11,586 nt of DNA from Desulfobacteraceae bacterium (GTDB taxonomy: Bacteria > Desulfobacterota > Desulfobacteria > Desulfobacterales > Desulfobacteraceae): assembly GCA_003354055.1 (NCBI GenBank), contig PIVQ01000168.1:1-11586 (forward strand), given 5' to 3'. Below are positions 7,411 to 11,586 of the stretch, piece after piece. The notes below the pieces were generated by a model. It was given only the letters and a program-made list of their open reading frames with translations. It was not told the DNA's origin and did not search any database. The stretch's first letter is position 1. Each line of letters begins with the position of its first letter. The position numbers and the translations under genes were made by a program.

Positions 7411-9630
7411 TCAGTTTATTTTAAAAATACTTAGGATCTCCTGCATCCGGGTTGACCGCTCTGCCATTTTGTCATAGGCCCGGGCTGTCTGGTTGGCGAT
7501 ATCCGAATTTTCCGTAACCGCCTGATTCATCTGAGACAATTCCCCGGATACTTCCTGAATTTGACGTGTCTGTTCCGCGGAATATTCTGAAATTTTTAAA
7601 ACCCTCTCATCAGCCTCCCGGACAATCTCGGTGATATTGGCCAGGACCTCTGCATTGGATTTGGCATGGGCCACACCTTTTTCCACCTCTTCAATGGCCT
7701 CTTGAATCTGCCGACTGGTTTCAGAGGCGGCCTTGCCGCTTCTGTCGGCAAGATCCTTGACCTCCTGGGCCACCACGGCAAACCCCTTTCCGGCTTCACC
7801 AGCCCGGGCAGCCTCAATCGCGGCGTTCAGGGCAAGCAGGGTGGTCTGGGAGGAAATATCATTGATCACCCCGATGACGTCGGCGACACTGGCAGAGGTT
7901 TCCTTGATTTTCTCCATGGATTCCTGCATCTGTTCCATCTGTTCTCTGCCCTTAACGACCTCATCAATGGTCTTACCGGAAATAGCCCTCACTTCAGCGG
8001 ACTGGGACTCATTATCCCTGGCCCTGGCCTCAATCCGTTCCATGGCAGATGAAAATTCTTCAATGGCCCTGGACTGGGCATCGGTATTATCCGATAATGT
8101 CCTTGCAGCTCCGGACACAGCATCCACATCTGTTTTTACCTGCTCACTGATATCAATTATCTTGACAATGGACTGGGCCAGCAATTCAATGGAGGCATTC
8201 ATCCCCTCTTTTAACTGCCCCAAATCGCCCTTCTGCTCACTGGTCATGGATTGGGAAAAATCACCTTTGGACAGGGCAGACATAACGGAATTCACCTCCT
8301 GAACCGCGGTATCGATTGACGTCATAAGGCTGTCAAAGGAGTTGGCGGTTTTGCCCACCTCATCAACAGAGGTAAATCCGGTGCGTATGGAAAAATCAGA
8401 GGCCTCTTCCACTTCCGTGACCTTGGCCTGCAGCAGGGTCAGGGCATGGGACACCGCCGTGATGATAAGTATGGCTGCCAGAACGCCGACACAGATCCCT
8501 GCCGCCACAATAACACTGATATAGATCAGCGCATTGGTGACCCCTCTGGCGGCGCTTTCCTGTACCTGGGTATTGATCTGATCGCTGATGGAGAGCCACT
8601 TATCAACAGCCTGTTTAACTGCATCGGTGATGTCTGCCATATTCTGGTTCGCCAGTGAGATATGCTCATTGGATGCCAGGGTTTTATCTTTCAGACGAAA
8701 AAGGCCGTTGTCTGACAACGCCGACTGAGTCAGGAGGTCTACCCCCTGGGTCACATCGCTGAAATTCGTCTTGTCAGCCGGATTTTTGATCCTGCGCTGG
8801 AGCCGTTTCAACCTTGACGATACTTTTTTAGCCAGTTTTTGAAAATCCTTTTCCAAGGCATCAATGGCTGCACGGTCTGTTTCCAGCATCAGAGTACGGA
8901 CCATATCCTGGAGCTGGATAAAGTAAGTTCTCATGTCCTGGCCCCGATAGAGAAGCGGCAGGTCCTTACGAAACAGATCCAGAAGCAGAACAGCCACCTC
9001 TTTAGCGGTTGCCGTATCCGTCATGGCCAGCTTCTGGCCCGTATCTTCCTTTGCATTGATACCTGACCTGGCAGAATCGAGAAATTTTGTCAGATTTTTA
9101 TCCAAATCCCTGCGATGGCTGTCAAATTCTTTTAATTTATCTGATAACAATCCCTGATTCTCCAGCAAATTCCTGCGGGCGGAAATAACCGCGTCAGACT
9201 GGTCAAAAAAATCCTTCAGAAGTTTTTCAAGGGTCTGGGTGGTCAGGTCTGCGCCGGAGATCTCTCTCATTCTGACCAGGGTTTTCATATCGGTTTCAAT
9301 ATTCGACTTTAAAGAGGTCAGGGATGTCTGGTTGGCCTGGATCGCCTCCGGCGTAGTGAGGGATAACAGCTGAAGAAGGGTGGTCTGAGAATTAAGCACC
9401 CCGTTGGCCAGACGATTTGCCGCGGCCTCCAGAGGGGAGGAGACCCGGGATATGGTTTCCACCCTTGATTTGATCTGGCTGGTGAAAAAAAGTCCGGCAC
9501 CGCCTGCGAAAACCATCATTAACAGCAGGAATCCAAAAGAAAGCACAAGACGAAGCCGAATACTGATCCGGCCCAGCCATTTTTCAACGGACGCGGGCAT
9601 GAGTCTAAACAGAACGCCTGAGAGTTGCAT
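7411..9630 (-). CDS. Methyl-accepting chemotaxis protein
   Basis: With ATG at 9630 the receptor has 739 residues. A GGGGGGA ribosome binding site lies just upstream, and the alternative TTG/ATG codons at 9648-9640 lack one. Membrane segments are about 28-51 and 367-392. Between them lies a periplasmic sensor of about 315 mostly helical residues, with no Cache-type pattern that I recognise. A HAMP region follows from about 393 to 445, with a second HAMP-like stretch to about 490. The cytoplasmic signalling helices run to the C-terminus, with the highly conserved hairpin tip at 591-629 ([20 protein letters not shown], then [19 protein letters not shown]), which binds CheA and CheW. The C-terminus ends in SIFKIN without a CheR/CheB docking pentapeptide. 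The ligand is unknown. The next two genes encode signalling proteins, so this receptor may feed a non-flagellar output, but that is inference. Confidence 0.93.
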   Translation of the reverse strand: MQLSGVLFRLMPASVEKWLGRISIRLRLVLSFGFLLLMMVFAGGAGLFFTSQIKSRVETISRVSSPLEAAANRLANGVLNSQTTLLQLLSLTTPEAIQANQTSLTSLKSNIETDMKTLVRMREISGADLTTQTLEKLLKDFFDQSDAVISARRNLLENQGLLSDKLKEFDSHRRDLDKNLTKFLDSARSGINAKEDTGQKLAMTDTATAKEVAVLLLDLFRKDLPLLYRGQDMRTYFIQLQDMVRTLMLETDRAAIDALEKDFQKLAKKVSSRLKRLQRRIKNPADKTNFSDVTQGVDLLTQSALSDNGLFRLKDKTLASNEHISLANQNMADITDAVKQAVDKWLSISDQINTQVQESAARGVTNALIYISVIVAAGICVGVLAAILIITAVSHALTLLQAKVTEVEEASDFSIRTGFTSVDEVGKTANSFDSLMTSIDTAVQEVNSVMSALSKGDFSQSMTSEQKGDLGQLKEGMNASIELLAQSIVKIIDISEQVKTDVDAVSGAARTLSDNTDAQSRAIEEFSSAMERIEARARDNESQSAEVRAISGKTIDEVVKGREQMEQMQESMEKIKETSASVADVIGVINDISSQTTLLALNAAIEAARAGEAGKGFAVVAQEVKDLADRSGKAASETSRQIQEAIEEVEKGVAHAKSNAEVLANITEIVREADERVLKISEYSAEQTRQIQEVSGELSQMNQAVTENSDIANQTARAYDKMAERSTRMQEILSIFKIN

Positions 9631-9697
9631 ATATCCCCCCATCATCAATAAAGAAGCATAAATAAAACCGTCTTAGTTATTAGAGAAGCCAGTTTTT

Positions 9698-9726
9698 ACT
9701 ATACCCGGATCTGTCGGACTCGTCAA
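9698..9726 (-). promoter_or_regulatory. Near-consensus sigma-70 promoter for the chemoreceptor gene
   Basis: On the minus strand TTGACG (9726-9721) is followed after exactly 17 bases by TATAGT (9703-9698). Each hexamer differs from the consensus at one position. Transcription would begin near 9690, giving a leader of about 60 bases before the chemoreceptor ATG at 9630. This is the clearest promoter in the window and probably serves the chemoreceptor and, by read-through, the two signalling genes after it. Confidence 0.75.
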
Positions 9727-9737
9727 ACGCCTGTAGT

Positions 9738-9773
9738 TGATCCGGCCCGGCGAATCTCAAGCCCGGCGGATCA
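9738..9773. other. Inverted repeat just upstream of the chemoreceptor promoter
   Basis: TGATCCG (9738-9744) pairs with CGGATCA (9767-9773). A further CCGG/CCGG pairing inside (9747-9750 with 9763-9766) follows a 2-base bulge. The structure lies after the small gene and 11 bases before the -35 box of the chemoreceptor promoter. There is no adjacent T-run. It may be a weak or Rho-assisted terminator for the upstream genes, or an operator. Confidence 0.4.
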
Positions 9774-9803
9774 TTCAGGGCGGGAAAGGGATGGAACTAT
9801 ATA

Positions 9804-9974
9804 TCAATCAAGACCCATCTGTTTTTCAACCACAGCAATTTCCTTTATGAGTTTTTCTTTTTCGTCCCGGGTCAGATCCGGCTTTGCCAATTGCTTTTGA
9901 AGCCCCAGAAGAATCATCTCTTCCCGGTAATCGTTACATGTGTAGTTAGAGATTTTTGGTTCCGTTTTTCCCAT
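9804..9974 (-). CDS. Small helical protein of unknown function
   Basis: ATG at 9974 gives 56 residues beginning MGKTEPKISNYTCNDYREEM, with a weak GGAA site about 8 bases upstream. A TTG at 10025 would extend it to 73 residues but adds a polar, low-complexity-looking leader. The last 40 residues look like two amphipathic helices rich in Lys and Glu, broken at KPDLTRDE, ending in EKQMGLD. One cysteine is present. There is no membrane segment or signal peptide. It lies shortly after the RlmL-type gene (13-64 bp depending on the start) and is probably co-transcribed. The codon use and orderly helix pattern suggest a real gene. I do not recognise the family. Confidence 0.65.
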   Translation of the reverse strand: MGKTEPKISNYTCNDYREEMILLGLQKQLAKPDLTRDEKEKLIKEIAVVEKQMGLD

Positions 9975-10038
9975 GTCTGTTCCGTTGCCGCTCAGCTGCT
10001 TTTTCGTGTCTGCTCTGTCCTGCAATATCAGGTTTGCC

Positions 10039-11244
10039 TCAATACAAATCGTACTTTACCAATTTTCCGTCAAGCCCGCCGATTTTCAGGGGTCGTTTCC
10101 AGGAAGGTGCCAGGGGAACCTTTTTAATGTACTTGGGATCACCAAAATAGACAAAAGCCGAACACCCTTTGCACTGCTCTTTAAAAAAGGTACCCAGATC
10201 TTTGTAGAACTGATTCATGTTCTGGTCTTTGCCCATACGGATGCCGTACGGCGGATTGGTGATGATGGTTGTATTTTCAATGGGTTCAAGATCCCTGAAA
10301 TCCGACAGCTCAATGGGAATATCCCCGCCAAAATGAAGGCCCATAAGATTAATTTTTACGGATTCCACAGAGGATTCAGCAATATCACTTCCCCGGATCA
10401 GACCCTGCGGCAGCGGTTTAATATTATCTTTTGCATCGGATTTTACCCGGTCCCAGATCTGGGCATCAAAGTCCGGCAGTCGTTCAAACCCGAATTTCTC
10501 TCTGAACACCTGGGCCGGAATCCGGCTGTAATGCATCAAAGCTTCGCATAGCAGGGTTCCTGATCCGCACATGGGATCGTATAGTGGTTGGGAGCCGTCC
10601 CATTGACTCAGGGCGATGATAGCGGCCGCAACCGTCTCCTGCATGGGAGCGGTAATGCTGGCCTCTCTGTATCCCCGTTTATGGAGCGCACCGCCCGAGG
10701 CATCTATGGACAGGGTGGCCTGGTCTCTGTGGAGGTGAATGTTGATGATAATCCAGGGATCAGCCGAATCCACGGACGGTCTTTTATTGGTCCGGTCCCG
10801 AAAATAATCGGCAATGGCATCTTTGACCCGCAGTCCGGCAAAATTGGAATGGGTGATCTCGGACTCAGACACATTGGCCACAATGGAAAAGGTTTCTTTG
10901 GGGGATAAAAATTCCTCCCACCGGATTTTTTTGGCTGCCTTGTACAAGTCATCCTTATCTTTGCACTCAAACACGGCCAGGGGGGCCAGTATGCGTGAGA
11001 CCAGTCTGGCCTGGTAGTTTATCTTATAGAAGGTCTTCTTGTCCGCCGTAAACCAGATGCCCCGGAACACCGGAGACAGACTCTGCCCCCCCAGAGCCCG
11101 AAGCTCCTCCATGGCAATTTCTTTAATACTTTCAGCCACCTGGGCAAAATACCGGGATTCCCGTTCATATACATACTCAAGCTTGGCAAGCTTCCGGGTT
11201 TTGCCCCGTCCCTTTTGAAGGATTGTTCTTTTTTCAGTAGTCAC
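10039..11244 (-). CDS. rlmL: RlmL-type 23S rRNA guanine-N2 methyltransferase (THUMP plus Rossmann domain)
   Basis: The 401-residue protein matches the stand-alone RlmL architecture (COG0116). Its N-terminal half, about 60-180, is a THUMP-like RNA-binding region. The C-terminal half is a class I S-adenosylmethionine-dependent methyltransferase with DPMCGSGT at 223-230 (motif I) and NPPYG at 330-334 (motif IV, catalytic). LHKRGYRE at 187-194 is a family marker. In E. coli the related domain is the N-terminal half of the RlmKL fusion and modifies G2445 of 23S rRNA; here the RlmK half is absent. The first 30 residues are a basic extension (QKGRGKTRKLAK) that may contact RNA. The start is GTG at 11244 with AAGGA about 8 bases upstream. 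Such proteins are often misnamed adenine-specific DNA methylases. The exact target base is inferred from the family. Confidence 0.88.
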   Translation of the reverse strand: MTTEKRTILQKGRGKTRKLAKLEYVYERESRYFAQVAESIKEIAMEELRALGGQSLSPVFRGIWFTADKKTFYKINYQARLVSRILAPLAVFECKDKDDLYKAAKKIRWEEFLSPKETFSIVANVSESEITHSNFAGLRVKDAIADYFRDRTNKRPSVDSADPWIIINIHLHRDQATLSIDASGGALHKRGYREASITAPMQETVAAAIIALSQWDGSQPLYDPMCGSGTLLCEALMHYSRIPAQVFREKFGFERLPDFDAQIWDRVKSDAKDNIKPLPQGLIRGSDIAESSVESVKINLMGLHFGGDIPIELSDFRDLEPIENTTIITNPPYGIRMGKDQNMNQFYKDLGTFFKEQCKGCSAFVYFGDPKYIKKVPLAPSWKRPLKIGGLDGKLVKYDLY

Positions 11245-11315
11245 CGTTATATTCCTTGATCTTACACGTATTTAAAGCTCTTTTTATATCAGTATTTTCT
11301 TATTTTTAAAATAGT

Positions 11316-11483
11316 TATCAGTGCTTGAACGAAAACTCACCCATCTGCCGCGTTGCTGCAAAAGTCTGCCAAATTATAAAATCGGGCCTCATGTACAGGA
11401 GTACACTCCGGTTTCATACTTTCTTGCGCCTTGCATATGGGCAAGTTTTCATCCAAGCACGGTTTTTCGGTCAGCCACTGATA
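11316..11483. repeat. Palindromic, probably dispersed non-coding element with terminal inverted repeats
   Basis: The core, 11321-11460, is about 140 bp. Its left end (GTGCTTGAACGAAAACT, then CACCCATCTGC) matches the reverse complement of its right end (GTGCTTGGATGAAAACT, then TGCCCATATGC) over about 28 bases with few mismatches. An outer pair, TATCAGTG at 11316-11323 and CACTGATA at 11476-11483, extends the symmetry. The centre holds TGTAC/GTACA (11392-11396 with 11401-11405) around a 4-base loop. It encodes no transposase. The layout suits a MITE or REP-like element moved in trans. From general memory it resembles short repeats scattered in Desulfobacteraceae genomes, but no copy number was checked. 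Confidence 0.65.
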
Positions 11484-11586
11484 TGGTTGACACTTGTCAA
11501 TAGATAATAACATCCCCTGGCCTCTTTCTTTTAATGTCAAATTCAAGAAGATCTTACTCCTTTTAAAATTTTATTGTCGGGGACGG
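11484..11586. other. Gene-free right edge with an operator-like palindrome
   Basis: No convincing gene is seen. A 14-bp inverted repeat, TTGACACTTGTCAA, lies at 11487-11500 and has the form of a dimeric repressor site. On the minus strand AAAAGGAG near 11555-11562 precedes a possible TTG start at 11546, but the resulting frame runs straight into the adjacent palindromic element, so it is at best the remnant of a disrupted gene. Together with 11245-11315, which is AT-rich leader of the methyltransferase gene without a clear promoter, this makes up the 342 bp gene-free end of the window. Confidence 0.4.

Noticed and set aside
10039..11244. Restriction-type adenine DNA methyltransferase
   Set aside because: The NPPYG motif alone might suggest it, but the THUMP-like N-terminus and LHKRGYRE marker point to an rRNA methyltransferase, and no restriction gene is nearby.
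11337..11546. A 69-residue ORF on the minus strand
   Set aside because: Most of it lies inside the palindromic element and merely translates the repeat. It starts at TTG. At most its first 30 residues are a remnant of a disrupted gene.
1..11586. tRNA, rRNA, CRISPR arrays, transposases or phage genes
   Set aside because: None was seen on reading both strands. The only repeats are the short ones listed.

Overview
All six complete genes, a small ORF and one partial gene in this window read on the minus strand, so transcription runs from high to low coordinates. The mix suggests a sulfate-reducing Desulfobacterota bacterium, probably Desulfobacteraceae-like: a multidomain PEP/pyruvate-binding protein with receiver domains, a REC-HDOD response regulator, a chemoreceptor, a stand-alone RlmL-type methyltransferase and a short palindromic dispersed-type repeat. 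The taxonomic call is inference from gene content and general resemblance. No search was run.

Region by region, in transcription order. (1) 11245-11586 holds no convincing gene. It contains a roughly 140 bp element with imperfect terminal inverted repeats and a separate 14 bp operator-like palindrome. (2) 10039-11244 encodes a THUMP/RlmL-type rRNA guanine-N2 methyltransferase, followed by a small helical protein (9804-9974). (3) A near-consensus sigma-70 promoter (9698-9726) then drives a chemoreceptor (7411-9630). (4) After a 133 bp gap containing a strong hairpin come a 1017-residue REC-REC-ATP-grasp protein (4224-7277) and, 43 bp later, a REC-HDOD regulator (2834-4180). These three genes look like one signalling block. 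(5) A 128 bp leader carries four tandem 9-mers and a hairpin that would bury the next ribosome binding site. (6) It precedes a metabolic unit: a proline racemase/hydroxyproline epimerase family enzyme (1665-2705), a YtcJ-type amidohydrolase (55-1668, overlapping by 4 bp), and the start of a probable PAS-domain regulator (1-65, overlapping by 11 bp).

The most unusual protein is the 1017-residue one. It has the ATP-binding half of PEP synthase but no recognisable phosphohistidine swivel domain or PEP-binding barrel, and it is fused to two receiver-like domains. It is therefore unlikely to be a PEP synthase. With its REC-HDOD neighbour it may form an uncharacterised phosphotransfer or nucleotide-sensing signalling pair. 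The metabolic unit looks like a small inducible pathway that hydrolyses an amide or cyclic amide and epimerises a proline-type amino acid, with its own regulator. The substrate cannot be read from the sequence.
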